Made by a program: the position numbers and the translations under genes. Positions 1 through 11,968 of a stretch of DNA of 64,000 bases are shown here, in pieces. The DNA is from Isoetes taiwanensis (lineage: Eukaryota; Streptophyta; Lycopodiopsida; Isoetales; Isoetaceae), in the NCBI GenBank assembly GCA_021234155.1, contig JAJEKV010000002.1, forward strand, positions 38,739,841 through 38,803,840, in the 5' to 3' direction. The notes beneath the pieces were generated by a model, which made no database searches, was not told the origin of the DNA, and saw nothing but the letters and a program-made list of their open reading frames with translations. Position 1 is the first letter of the stretch. Each line of letters starts with the position of its first letter.

Positions 1-430
1 TCTAATGATATGAAGTTCTGGCACTGGAGCTAGGAGATAATCCACCATGCTGGCTCTACCATCGCCCCCGTTGCTTCTGCAAGTGAAGCCCCCTGATCGC
101 GGCCATCTGAGCATACCATTGCAGATCACCATGTCAAAAATCTGGCATAGCTGCACCAACTCTCTTCCAAAGGCTTCGGAGACTGTATCCTGGGACCGTC
201 TTGCATGCTGGGATGCCTCTATTTCTAGCCAAAGTGGGTTGGAGTCAGCATTTCCCTGAAAGGTGATCGACTGCCACTGTGCTATACGTGCATTGAAATC
301 TCCCAATAAAAACACATGACCCTCCTGGCGATACTGCTCTATGTCATCATACAGTTCCCTATAGGGCATATGCACATCTATATCTGCCTGATGAACCCTG
401 TAGAACTTAGTGAGATATGTCCTCTGACAA
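1..430 (-). mobile_element. LINE endonuclease fragment, cut by the window edge
   Basis: The minus strand stays open from a stop near 430 to the left edge of the window. It reads as the second half of an apurinic-type (EEP) LINE endonuclease: ELYDDIEQYRQEGHVFLLGD followed directly by FNAR, then ICNGMLRWPRSGGFTC and VDYLLAP. The catalytic GDFN motif is plain. The same order (YDDIQQHKRMGRVMLLGDFN) occurs on the plus strand near 50906-50970, so both belong to one LINE family. There is no ATG start because this is an internal piece of ORF2. Reverse transcriptase would lie beyond the left edge, if present. Whether this copy is intact outside the window cannot be seen. Confidence 0.8.
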
Positions 431-1569
431 ATTCACGTCTATGGATTTTATGCCAACATCAGAACACGCCTTCCTTTTCATCATTATGAGATTTTGAAGA
501 ACAGCATAGCCAATATACTCAAATGCTATAGCCACCATATTTTACATGCCATAGCCAGCATATGATGGTCGGAACACCATAGCCAACACCATATATACAT
601 CGAGTCTTTCCTAACCGTCCCTGCCCTAAATTTAAAATCTTGATCTTGAACTATTCCAGGCAACCAACGCAACATATCAGAGCCACCATCAGCAGTCAGG
701 GCTTCAAAATACCAATCTGGAGCCGAAGTCAAACACCCAGCATGATTATCGCTGGATCAAACTAGAGGAGGCAGAAAAATAAATTCGCCCCCTCTCTCGT
801 TGTAATCAAAAACCTATTCTGGAATACAAAGTGTATTCCATAATATATTTTCCGTATTATTTTTGAACCATGATCCAGTATCCTGATTCCCACAACACAA
901 ACAAAGGAAATTTCTATTATTTGGAATCATGTTCCTGTATCCCCACCAAAAAAAAAAAAAAAAAAAACAAATAAAATCGCAAGGTCATTCAAATAAATTG
1001 AAACAAAAAAGAGCGCAAGGTCTTTGGAAATGCTGAAAAGCTTAGTTAATGTTACTTTGTTGTTCCTTTTACTATTTCAGAATACAAAAAGGGTTTGATA
1101 GTCTTTTCCATTTCGCTATTCTGGAATAGTAAGTGTATTCAGAATACAAAAAGGGTTTCACGTTTCGAATACAGTATCCTTTTTTCCCTACTATCTCCAC
1201 TATTTGAACAAGAGAAGTTTGCTAATGTCTAAGATACATGGAAAATCGGATATTTATTGATCCTTTTAGATCGAAAAACTCTAATCATTGTCTTTTGTGC
1301 TCGATATTTCTCTCATCACTCCTCACACTTTGCATATAACTGAGTATTTTAAAAATACTGTAAATTTTGCATGTGAATATCAAGATTTTATCTTCAATTA
1401 TTGAATATACTACAATTACAATTACTACTTCTTCTATTTTCGCTTAAAAGTTATGTTCTCTTAAAACAGGAGTTCTCTCTAAAAACACACTTGGGGAAAA
1501 TTTTAATTGGTTGAAAAAGTGTCACTTTCACACAATCAATTCTCTATTCGCCCCCAAAAAAAGGGCTAT
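431..1569. other. AT-rich intergenic DNA
   Basis: I see no gene here. The stretch holds a purine-poor run of short repeats around 530-600 (variants of agccatagccagcata), a poly(A) run at 949-967, and two similar blocks near 1075-1165 built on tattctggaata and gaatacaaaaagggttt. The poly(A) could be the tail of a vanished retroposon, but no body or flanking duplication was found. Confidence 0.5.
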
Positions 1570-2555
1570 TGTGACGTCCCCTATTCGTATACGGTGCCCC
1601 GACCATATAAAACTGGAGTTCATCCCTCCCATCAGCATATTCCACTAACACGAGGCCATCCACCTAACATCGGGCCCTTGGCCAGGAGACCCGACGGGGA
1701 AGAATGGACGTGTCATTCATCCCGTCTCCCTCTGGATCATCCTAGCTGTGGAAGCGTAAACAAACATGAGTACATAACATCAATAATCATACATATAACT
1801 ACCTCCAGGGGTGGTCCACCATAACAAAGTACCTGCAACAGCACATCAGTGACAACAACATGGGAAAATCCTACCCAAGGCTCAGACTCAAGGGAATTGA
1901 CTGACGTGGGCCTCCGAGTTCATAATAGTGGACTTGGCTGGCATAGAACATGGTCACTGGGTAGTCCACTCCATCCGCCCCTCCTGTGCATACTTTGCAG
2001 ATAGACTGACAAGTCTTGGAGCTTGATCGTAGTCTGCCGGGTGCATAGCCGATAGGGCTACTCTTGGGTTGCATCTCCCCAGTCCTGATGAGGCAGGAGG
2101 GGATCACGCTCTCCAGAGGCACACATGCCAGTTACAGGCGGCTAGAGAACCACTGCTCATCTACGACTGAACCTCATTGAAGGTGATGCATCACCCAAGA
2201 GATGTCGAGCCCATGCCTTGCCCACACTCAGTGGCAAATCATTGGGCCTAGCCCGCAGAGTAGGCTTTATACACTAGAGGGATCAGTCTGCAACTGGACA
2301 AGTCCTCCTTATACGCCAATCTAGCTCTGCCACCCACAGCCAGACGGGCTCTTATGCACAGGCCGCATTAATTGGAAATTAATGAGGCTAAAGTATGAAC
2401 ATCATCTAAGAAGGCTCTGAGTCTCTACCCCCCTTCCCAATATATAAGAGCTGTACATAGAAATCAACCATCATCACAAGAACTGAAATATCAGAATAAT
2501 CATCTAATCCAACTATCTAACATACATAATTAGGTTCCTTCATTAGAGGCTGAAA
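1570..2555 (-). mobile_element. Antisense LTR fragment, same family as the solo LTR at 10568
   Basis: Read on the minus strand, this segment follows the last two thirds of the solo LTR at 10568-11963. Shared landmarks are tattgggaaggggggtagag (here 2418-2440 reversed, there near 11010), the ggcctgtgcata block and the terminal gacgtcaca, whose reverse complement tgtgacgtc opens the segment at 1570. The spacing from the first landmark to the LTR end is about 870 bp here and 950 bp in the solo LTR. The first third of the LTR is missing, and the copy stops where the Ty3/gypsy fragment begins near 2556. The short open frames inside it are not genes. Confidence 0.7.
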
Positions 2556-4105
2556 TCTAGGGATCTATATGTCGTCTAATCCTAAGAAGAGATGCTGGCT
2601 CGACGTAAAAACAGTCGGGAAGTCGGCCTGCATAACAAAACATCCCCTTTTTGGATTCTTGGCTTGCTCCAATTCTACTGAAGGCATCCATGCTCTCGAA
2701 CCGTGGGAAGACGGTCGTCTTCACAGCGTCCAACAAGTCGGGAAGGCACAGGCGCTTGGTCAAGGCATGCCTCAGAGACTGGAATTCGAAAAGGACACTT
2801 TTAGGATTCCAGGCTCTTATACATGACTCTGTTAGGATTGGAATCTGAAAGGTCACTTTAGGATTTGCCACATGGTTAGGGAGGGTATATTCACATGCCC
2901 TTGGGGTATGTCCGAAATTGAGTGAAAGACATGCAGTGGAAGGGTACATCAAAGGATTGAATGATGAGATCCGGAGGCTCGTAAAAGGCATTAACTCCAG
3001 AACAATATCCGAAGCAAAATCCAAGGCCTTGAGCCTACAGGTCCCGGGGGCAATGGGCAAAAGCAGTATTATCATGACAAGGGGAAGGTGAGCGAAGGCT
3101 ATAGTCCGAGGGAACAAGTCCGGCACCTGCTAGACCACAATACAATGCAAACCACAGGAAGTCGAATAAGAAGCAGGTCAGCTTCAGATAAAGGACAAGC
3201 GGGAGATTCAAACTACTCCAAAGCAGTGAAGCAGTTCTTGCAGTCAATTCCAAAGGAGAAAAGGCAAGAATGCATAGAGAAGCAGCTGTGCTTCAGATGT
3301 TTCTAACTATGGCATCGGATGCACAACTGTTACTTTGTGATGGGAGACACCCCCGGAAGACAACGACGAAGAAGCTCGCGACTATATCCAGAGTGAGTGC
3401 CACATCCATGCGGCCATTAACTCCGAGTCGAGAGTCAATACTGGGTCATTTCAACAATGGGGAAAGTCAAGGCCAAATCTTTCATAGTGTTGATAGACAT
3501 GGGGAGCACCCATAATTTTGCTTCCCCAAGGATGGTAGAAATGTTGAAGCTCAAACCCTTGAAGTCCAAACCTAGACCAGTAGTATTGGCAAGTGGAGTA
3601 ATTCGACACACAGCAGGGAAGAGGATTGAAGAATAGCAGATCGATATAGACTTGCAGAAGTAATGAACATTGACAAGTATGATCTGATCATATGCATGGA
3701 GTATCTTGGCCCCCCCATCGCTATAATCGATTGTGGGAAGCGGAAAGTGACCTTAACGACACCCAGTGGCAAGATTGTAGAAATATCAGATAAAGAAGTT
3801 ACCCCAATTATGCAATACATGCCCAGTAAGAAGTTGCTTAAATGCATAAAGAGGGAGCAAGTGGCCTACGTCTTCAAGCTCGAGGTTCATGAACCGGATA
3901 CAAAAGAAGAGAAAGAGGACAAAACCCTCAGCAAGTTGCCAAAGCAGATAGCCAATCTAGTGAAAGAGTTCCATGATCTATTTCCGGACGAGATCAAGGA
4001 GCTTCTACCATATAGGGGAGTTGAGTGTGAAATAGCACTTGAACCAGGGATCAAGCCCACAAGTAAGGCACCATATAGAATGACAGCTCAAGAGTTAGAC
4101 GAGAC
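2556..4105 (+). pseudogene. Decayed Ty3/gypsy gag-protease-RT fragment
   Basis: Pieces of one retrotransposon polyprotein appear in order on the plus strand but in shifting frames. From 2917 a gag stretch reads KLSERHAVEGYIKGLNDEIR. Near 3290 there is a broken zinc knuckle (CFRCF, stop, then LWHRMHNC). Near 3485-3580 comes an aspartic protease reading VLIDMGSTHNFAS, where the catalytic DSG/DTG is changed to DMG. The last open frame, 3663-4130, holds the end of protease and the linker to RT (LFPDEIKELLPYRGVECEI and APYRMTAQELDE), the usual entry to a Ty3/gypsy RT. RT itself is absent: homology stops near 4105. The first 300 bp (2556-2860) has open frames on both strands that I could not assign. 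No LTR of its own was identified. Confidence 0.75.
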
Positions 4106-4140
4106 AAGCCTCTTGAACATAGTTTCTTAACTATAAAGCA

Positions 4141-4156
4141 ACATAAAAGCAATATT
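4141..4156. repeat. Target-site duplication, left copy, of the L1 LINE
   Basis: acataaaagcaatatt stands immediately before the LINE body and recurs at 10449-10464 directly after its poly(A) tail. A 16-bp perfect duplication is typical of target-primed reverse transcription by L1 elements and fixes both ends of the insertion. Confidence 0.92.
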
Positions 4157-4159
4157 AAA

Positions 4160-6476
4160 ATGCAGGGAGGAATGGGCGACCAAAGCGGAGATAAAGCGGC
4201 CGCGTTTGCGGCTGTCGGCAACAGGCATAGGTTAGACCCAGGCGATTTCAACGGGGGCACAGGGCCTCCGATTCACCCTGCAGTAGTAGATCAGGGCTGG
4301 ACAACAGCCGGTCGTCAGGCCAATGGGGCCATTGGGGCCCCCTGTAAACCTTCCCCAGTCAAAGGGGCTTCCTACGAATCCCATCCAAAACTTAGGGCTT
4401 CTGCCCTGCAAGAGGTAAATCAATCCATTAGTTTGCTTCATAAGAGTTTTAGCCTAGCTACAGGAGTCTCTGTCTTACATAGCATAGACCACTTTCCAAA
4501 AGGGGCAAACGAAAATGGAGCGGGGAAGATAAAAGGAGGGGAAGATCAGGCTCCCATTGCATGCGTGAGTACTTTTGGAGCTATCTACAAATTGAAAAAC
4601 TCAATGTTAGGAGCAGAGGCAGCAGTTAGTGTGAAAGGGCTGAAACAATCCACTCATGCAGAAATATCAGACTCATCCATGAAAGAAGTAGCAACAAGAG
4701 TGAGTGAGAATGGGCAGAAAAAATCAATTCAATTTAGTATATCAGACTCTTCCATGGAAGATGTTGTAACCGACGCAGACGAGAAAGCAATGGAATCAAA
4801 TAATAAATTAGCAGAGATGAAGTGCAGATCTGCAATATTGGCAGAAGCCTTACAGGAAGAGAAACAAAACGCAGAGATATTCGCAAAAGGGGATTTACTT
4901 CATCGTAATCCAGGGAGTTGGGCAAAAGGGGTCTATTTCATCAAAGCGATGGCGCTAAAATACTATCTCCACAAGGTATCGTCACTACAAAAGAAGCGAC
5001 TGAAGAAGGGCACAACAATACTGTAAATCTAGACTCAGCTAGTGGCGGTACAAGGAGTAACGTAAGGGAGGCTTGGAAAAACAACGACACAATAGCAAGA
5101 GTCAACAAGCCTAGATTCTCAGAATGGATAAAAAGCAATGTGCCAATGGAAACAGCCAGGAGTTTGAGAGTAGATGCAGCACTTAAAACAGTAGAAGCAG
5201 GCTTTGCCCAAGATCTGGGCAAATTAAATAAAGGCCAGCCTGAAAAAAAAAGAACTGAAAGCGTTGGAAATATGGAAGTAGATGAGGAGTCTAACTTTCC
5301 AATAGCAGAGATAGACCATGGCATGCATGTAAAAGTGGTGGAGAACTTGGTATCATGATCTGTTATAGGATTCTTTACAGGAGGATTCTTGGATTTTTGT
5401 AAACTAGAATTCTGGCTGTCAACACACTTGAAAAGATTAGGTTTGCCTCAGCACGAATCTCTAAAGGACTAGGTGGCAACTTCTTCCTCATCTTATTCCA
5501 TAGTGAAGACACAATAGATAAGATAGTGGCTCGCGCTGCGGACACCTTTATGGGGGAATACATCTTATACCAATATTATTCTCCTGGTTTCTCCCCCCAT
5601 CAAATGTCAGCAATCAAGATCCCATGCTGGTTGGAGATCGAACACCTACCTCCAGACATGCTGATACCTGAGTTTCTAAAGGTTATTGCTAACACAATAG
5701 GCGCTTATATCTCACATTCCATAGCCAGAGGGCCAAGGATTTGTGTAGCAATTCCAGCAAAGGCGAGCATACCCAAGGGGTTGATAGTTAAGAGTGGCAA
5801 TTGCTCTTTCAAATTTCCCCTGAAGTTGACCACGGAAATATACAGAATGTTTCCAGATCTTAAAATTGAAGGGCTGGAAGAGAATCCACAGGCAAGATCT
5901 AAAGAAGAAATGAGTTCTCAACATCAAGCACAGAACGATAATCCCCAAGATCCCCCCACAAGTGCTGGGGTCCCAACGAGCCACCCCACTGCTCCTGTAA
6001 CAATTACTCCATGTGCTCCAAGTCGGGGAGTAGAAACTCCTAATACCAGCAACGCGGCATCTCCAACCAAGACATCTACATCGGATCCCATCATCTCAAC
6101 AACTGCTGAGGGCTCGTCAAAAACAGAAGGTCAAACTTGGGAAGTGGGAGGGGCCAGGCAAAAAGGGAGAACCAGAAATATTGCTCGGAAAAGCGGAGAG
6201 CCTCACCCAAAATCCCCTCCCCAGGGGTCTCTCAGCACTCATATTGTCTCTGAGGTAAACAACCCTTTCTCTCAGTACATTAAAGAAGTAATGATTTCAG
6301 AGGAGGCATTGCCAGACAAGACGAAAGGAAATCGAGGAGATATTGTAGGATGGGGAGAGTTGGTTGCTATAGACAGTGCCATCCCATCACACAAAAACCG
6401 ATGGGCAGACCTTGCAATGGTAGAGGAGAATGGGGAGGACGAAGACCTGCCCAGCGTAATAGGAAAAAAAAAATAA
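4160..6476 (+). pseudogene. LINE ORF1 (nucleic-acid-binding protein), broken
   Basis: ORF1 of plant L1 elements encodes a protein that coats the element RNA. Here it lies in three open pieces: 4160-5026 (true ATG), 4918-5358 and a last piece ending at 6476. The middle piece ends at a TGA at 5356; its frame continues with VIGFFTGGFLDFCKLEFWL, then shifts near 5465 into GGNFFLILFHSEDTIDKIV and IPCWLEIEHLPPDML. That passage has the look of the DUF4283 domain found in ORF1 of plant L1 elements and related gag-like proteins. The C-terminal part is Pro/Ser/Thr-rich and basic. No CCHC knuckle was seen. At least two frameshifts and one stop are needed to explain the breaks. The DUF4283 call is by eye. 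Confidence 0.72.
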
Positions 6477-6548
6477 AAAGGCAGACGCAATAGACATAGA
6501 TGGGACGGGTAACATGAAAAGGAAGAAAGGGTCCCCAAACATCTCCCC

Positions 6549-9500
6549 ATGAATTATAAAATCCTTAGCTGGAATATCAGGGGAGTAAAATCCTCGGAAT
6601 ACAAGAAAAGCAGAGTATTAAACACAATCAAGGAGATAAATCCAGACATTATATGCTTGCAGGAGCATAAATGTAAACAGGAGGAGATACACGGATTGTT
6701 CAACACAATAGGTAAAGAATACGTGGGTATTGCTGCAGTAAAAGATACCTCTAGTGCAGGCACTTTGATCGCCTGGAAGAAGGATGTAAAAGTATGTGAT
6801 TCACAGGTAGACAGGTTTGGTAGGTGGGCTATAATTCTATGGCAACAAGAAGGTAGAATATGGGGTCTGGTGAATATTTATGCCCACAACAACCCCAGGG
6901 GCAGAGGTGCTTTATGGGCCACTCTCAGACATAGATTGAAAGGCTTTGGAAGTCAGGTAGCTTGGCTAATGACAGGGGATTTCAATATGGTGGAGGCGGC
7001 CGAGGATAGACAAGGGGCGTCGTCAGAAATTGTACATGGGTTTGAGAAGCTTCAGTGGTGTAAATTGGTAGAGGATATGGGTTTTATGGAGCTGGAGGGA
7101 GATAAGGGATTTACATGGTGTAATGGATGGCTAAGAGCAGGGAGGACATATGCAAGGCACGATAGATGCTACATGAATGACGTGGCTTTCTCCATCCTCC
7201 CAAACCTTCAAAGGTCCAATCAATTAAAGAATGCTATCTCCGATCATAATCCATGTGCAAGTGATATCTACTAAGAAGTGTCAGTTTAGAACTTCTAAAA
7301 CAGTATTCAAATTAAATACCAGATATTTGAAAGACCTAGATTTTGTGGAGACTTGCAAAAGCATATGGCAATCGGCTTTTAGAACGGGAACTGGTATGGA
7401 AACTATGATAACAGCTCTTTCAAATATTAAAAATTTTGCTAAAAGCTGGGGTAAGGCTAAAGTGCAAAAAGAGAGGGAAGAACTGGATTCCCTTTATGGC
7501 CAACTTCTCTCACTTAGAGCATTGGGCCCCAATGATGGGATGGAGGAGAAAAGGATAATAGAACAGATTAAGACATTAGAAGAGGTCAAGGTAGCTGAAA
7601 ACAGATGTAAAGCAGGATTGACCTGGCTAAAAGAAGCTGATAAATGCACAAAGTTCTTCTTCAAGACAGTGAAAGAAAAGAAGAAATCTTCCACACTATC
7701 ATCCATCACTCAAAATGACGGCTCGATTCTCAAATCTCCAGGAGATCTCAAAAGGTATCTATATAACCATTTCAAAGCTTTCTTTGGAGAACATAACTTA
7801 CCATTTCAAGAGACTTTCGAAGAGCTGGTGGTTTCAAAAGTCTCACCTATAATGAACTCTAGCCAGCAAGATATATTAAGTCTTCCCCTCTCTATGGAGG
7901 ACCTTCAAAAGGCCACCTTTTTACTGGCTAAAAATAAATGTCTGGGTATGGACGGAATTCCCATAGAATTCTATCAATGCAATTGGGAATGGGTTAAGGA
8001 TGATATCTTCTCTACATACACGGACTTTATGCAAGCTGAAAATCTAAATCCCAGATTTAACACAGGATGTATTTCCTTGGTGCCCAAGAGTAAGGAGCCA
8101 AGCACAATCAATGATTGGAAGCCCATCATACTTTTATCTGCATTCTATAAAATCATAGCTAAGGCTATGGCAGAGAAGATCAAGCCAATTCTATCTGAAG
8201 GCATCTCATAAGCCCAATTGGGCTTTCTACCAGGCAGGAGTATCCTGAGCAATGTCGCAGCAGCATTCGAAGGTTTGCACTGGGCTAGAAAAACAAGACA
8301 AAAGGTGGCCTACCTAAAGCTAGACTTTACCAAAGCTTATGACATTATCAGATGTTTCTGCAAAAAATGATGCTCAAGCTAGGTTGTGGAAATTTTTTTA
8401 CAGAAGGGGTCATGAAACTTCTGCGATCTGCTCAAGCTTCAGTCCTATTCCAAGGTGAACCCTCTCCAATATTTTACATAAAAAGGGGCATCAGGCAAGG
8501 ATGCCCCTTAGCTCCATTCCTCTTCAATATTGCAGCAGAAGCACTTTCACAAATATTCGGGCAAGCCTCGGAAGACGGTATGATTCAGGGACTAGAAATG
8601 TTGGATGGCTCTCAACAAATATGTAACCAGTATGCAGACGACAGATTCTTATTTATAGAGGCAGAGGAAGAGAACCTGTCATGTGCAGGCAAATTACTAG
8701 CCTCCTTCTCAATAGCTTCAGTATGTCTCATAAATTGGAATAAATGCACAGTACAATGGCCTTTGGAAGAACTACATCCCACATGCTTGTCAATCCTACC
8801 ATGGAAAATAATTCTAGAGGGAGAGCATTCCAATCTATTAGGTGTTCCAGTGGGCATCAATATCGCTAAGGCACAAATATGGGACGAAATACTACTAGGC
8901 CTTCAGAAACACTTAAATTGGTGGAAGGTGGCAAAACTATCACTTGCAGGTCGGATTACAGTTGCAAAACATGTGTTAAGCAATACTCATGTCTACACGT
9001 CATCAATTTTACTAGCCCCAAAGGAGAAGGCACAACAATTAGAAGGGATAATCCACAACTTTGTCTGGGGAGGGAATGAAGAAGGGGCAGTGGTCAAAAT
9101 CGCTTGGTGGAAGTGCAAGAGAGATAAGACAGAAGGAAGAATTGGAATGGTCGACATATCATTACAGAGCAAAGTATTAATAGCCAAATTCATATGGAAG
9201 ATCCTACAGAAAGAGGTGAAGTCTCCAGGTATGCACCTCATCAACCAGGCTCTATTAGCGTCATGTAAGCATAGTAAGCCCTCCGTCAAAGTCTCACTCC
9301 CATGGTCACTCTTTTTTTATCTTAAGCCATGTAGAGAAGCTTCTCCATTCCTGAAGGGATTAATTTCGGCTTGGAAAATCATAAAAAAACTATTTACGCT
9401 TGACATCAACAAATTCAAAGCAGAGACTTCCCCTCCATGGTGGGTACCAGTGGTTCTGCATAACAAACAGGGCCCCTTAGGTATGGTGGCTGATGCAAGG

Positions 9501-10307
9501 ATCGTAAAGAGGTGGAAAAATTGTGGAATAGACTCTTGTGCTCAATGGTACAATGGAGAGCAATTAGTCAGTTGGGCAGAATTTCAGGTACGCTTTGCCT
9601 TAAAGGACGCAGACAAAATAATATGGGAATGTGTGGCCACAGTACTTCCAAACACTATAACTACAGAAGATCAAAATCCATGGGTTTTGCACCCCGCGAT
9701 TTTGCCAAATAAGTTTGTGAAATCAAGTTACAGAAGCTTGAGGACTAAGGGTATACTTCCAATACCAACCAAATGGGAACTCGTAATCACGGAGAAAAAC
9801 CTCAAAAACATATGGAGAGATGCGTGGCAGAAATATCTTCCCCCTCGGATAAATGCTTTCCTCTGGCAAGTGATACACAGGGTTCTAAGGGTCAATCAAC
9901 TAGTCTCAAAATGGGACAATAACGTCAGCCCAGTATGCCCTTTGTGCGAGGCCGAACAGGAATCCATAGAACATTGTCTGGTCGAATGTGAGAAGCTGCA
10001 AGTAGTATGGGCATGGAGTCTGGATAGCTTTGAATACCCGTTAGGTACCAAGGAATTATTGTTGGGAATCCTTCCCCAAGAATGGTGCACCATGAAGAAG
10101 GTGGCCTTTCATATAGCTAGGGCCTAAACAACCTGGTCAATATGGAAAAGGAGAAACGCCTTGGTCTTCAATGAAAATCAAGAAGACATATCACCACATC
10201 AGCTTCTACATATAGTACTTGAAAGGCTGAAAAAATTCAGGCTAGCCTTCGAGGGTGAAGAAGAAGTAAAGGTCGAAATATGGGGAACCTACCTAAGCTT
10301 ACACTAG
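6549..10307 (+). pseudogene. LINE ORF2: endonuclease, reverse transcriptase, zf-RVT; broken
   Basis: ORF2 begins at ATG 6549. The endonuclease has the expected order: SWNIRG near the N-terminus, ICLQEHK, TGDFNMVEA and ISDHNPC. A frameshift near 7260 moves the reading into 7231-8211, which enters RT (KNKCLGMDGIPIEFYQ, INDWKPI). A TAA at 8209 is followed in frame by AQLGFLPGRSILSN and YLKLDFTKAYD. A further frameshift near 8345 leads into 8352-10127 with RGIRQGCPLAPFLFNI and QYADDRFLF, the YADD catalytic box. The end carries a zf-RVT domain (PRINAFLWQVIHR, CPLCEAEQESIEHCL), a stop at 10125, then in-frame TTWSIWKRRNALVFNE to 10307. In all, two frameshifts and two stops. Confidence 0.9.
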
Positions 10308-10448
10308 GAAGTACAAGGGAATAGTGCAAGAAGGAGCCATGTAGCTATCCTCATCTCAATTTTGCAGATGAGTACACCCCTGCCATGTGGTTTTGTACCA
10401 TTCCTTGAAAGTAAATAAAGTCTATTTTTTATCCCTCAAAAAAAAAAA

Positions 10449-10464
10449 ACATAAAAGCAATATT
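10449..10464. repeat. Target-site duplication, right copy, of the L1 LINE
   Basis: acataaaagcaatatt, identical to 4141-4156, directly follows the poly(A) tail. Confidence 0.92.
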
Positions 10465-10567
10465 TGGAATATCTATTTATAATTCAAATTCTATAGACAA
10501 TATGTACAAAACATCCACGACAAAATGCCTCTTTAACATAGTTTTTTAGCTATGAAGCAATATAGAA
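10465..10567. repeat. AT-rich repeat unit hosting both the LINE and the solo LTR
   Basis: With the LINE removed, 4109-4148 (tcttgaacatagtttcttaa and onward) and 10523-10565 (tctttaacatagttttttag and onward) form a direct repeat with a period near 108 bp. A weaker third unit follows the solo LTR at about 12000-12070 (cctattcataattcagattc, then aaatgcctttta). Two unrelated retroelements therefore landed in one short repeat array. Confidence 0.5.
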
Positions 10568-11963
10568 TGTGACGTTCCCCTAAAATATACGGTATGTATA
10601 CGTATATTTTGGGCCACGTCACCACTTGATTAACCTTAGGAAAGGATATCTCCACGTGCCACTACATGATTGGGGTAACCGGCCACGTGTTCGCATCCCA
10701 TTGGGCAAGGTGTCAACCCTAGCCTATAAATGCCTAAACCTAAACCGGAAGACACTTTTCCCACTCTTGAGGCTATTGTCACGCCCGAAGTTCAGAATCA
10801 AGATCCAGAAGCTGCAGCGGCCCAAGCAGTGTGGACGTGTTAGATTCAGTTGCAGTTTCAGCTATAGGGATGAAGTAGAGTCATGTATTCTAGTAGAGCC
10901 TTCCTAGAACTAACTCCCTAGTTAGATTCATGTGATTAGGTTAGATCTTATTCTTATTGTTCATATGTTATGGATATGATATGGTTGATCTTTTGTTATG
11001 CTCCTCATGTATTGGGAAGGGGGGTAGAGACCTAGCAGCCTTATGTATGATGCTTCTAGATAGACCCATAATACCTATTATATGCGGCCTGTGCATAGAG
11101 CCCACCGGACTAAGGGAGTTATGGATTGACTGAGCACCAGATAACGGGATCAGTGACGAGATGGTGGAATAGTCCCTGCTGAGCGCGGCTACTGGGGACT
11201 TGGGGCGCACTAGGCCTATGGTCGGTCACTTCGTGCAGGCCGGGCATGGGTTCGTCACCCCCTGGATCAATGGTGCCGCCCTGATCCTGAAGAGCTGCAG
11301 GTGTCGGCCTGGTTCTTGCTTTGGGGGGGTTAAAGACGTGAACGGACGTGTGTCGCCACGATCCTCTAGTCTCCCATCGAGTCACTGATTTCCGGGAAGG
11401 GGAGATGTAACCCGACCTTGCCTCATCGGATCAGGGAGATGCAACCTGGAGTAGTCTCTTTGGGTGATCCCAAGAGATTGCGTATCCGGCAGGCTACAGT
11501 CACGCCATAGCTCGATTTAGCCCTTCTGCAAAGTATGCACAGGAGGGGGGATGGAGTGGTCAACCCTTAGCCATTGTCTTATTGTTTATACTTCCGTCTG
11601 TATCTATCTTGAGACCCTAGCCATCAGTATACTTTCCCCATGAGTCAGAGCTTGGGTAGAAGCTTTCATGTTTTATGGTATATTGATCCTTCTGACGATT
11701 CTATGGATGGATGGATTGAGCTACCCTTCGAGGTAGACGTATTATTATTGTTGTTAGTTGCTAGTACTGACATTCAGTTTATATGCTTCCGCTGATGTTA
11801 GGAGCCCATAGGGGACGGGCGCGCGAGACACCTCCGTGTCCCTTACCGTTCGGGCCATCCCCCAGAACGGGATAGATGGAGAGCCCATCGAGTAGACGAC
11901 ACTGGTGGGGGATTTTCCGTGGAGTATACGGCAGATGCCGTATATTGTGCGGGGAGCGTCACA
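10568..11963 (+). mobile_element. Solo LTR, 1396 bp, with 5-bp target duplication
   Basis: The unit opens with tgtgacgttcccc and closes with ggggagcgtcaca, so it has TG...CA ends and short terminal inverted repeats (tgtgacg and cgtcaca). It is flanked by tagaa at 10563-10567 and tagaa at 11964-11968, the 5-bp duplication expected of an LTR retrotransposon integrase. No internal domain is present, so this is the product of LTR-LTR recombination. A related partial copy lies antisense at 1570-2555. The orientation is inferred from a TATA box near 10724. The parent family is unknown. Confidence 0.9.
10722..10731 (+). promoter_or_regulatory. TATA box inside the solo LTR
   Basis: gcctataaatgcc lies about 155 bp into the LTR, after a CACGTG-containing stretch (ggccacgtgt). 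This is a plausible U3 core promoter, with transcription expected some 30 bp downstream. Confidence 0.45.
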
Positions 11964-11968
11964 TAGAA

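Larger units (their letters stand above)
4157..10448 (+). mobile_element. L1-type LINE, nearly full length, inactivated
   Basis: The element runs from just after the left target duplication to a poly(A) tail at 10438-10448, about 6.3 kb. It contains ORF1 (4160-6476) and ORF2 (6549-10307) in the normal L1 order, then a short 3' UTR. Both ORFs carry frameshifts and stops, so it should not move on its own. The first ATG lies only 3 bp inside the element, so some 5' UTR has probably been lost by 5' truncation. The insertion sits in an AT-rich repeat (units near 4109-4148 and 10523-10565), close to the end of the Ty3/gypsy fragment. Confidence 0.93.

Noticed and set aside
2557..3126. Minus-strand frame of 189 residues
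   Set aside because: Over its upper part it lies antisense to a readable retrotransposon gag frame, and it has no recognisable domain. Treated as a shadow.
10626..10907. Plus-strand frame of 93 residues
   Set aside because: It lies in the U3/R part of a solo LTR, covers its TATA box and shows no domain.
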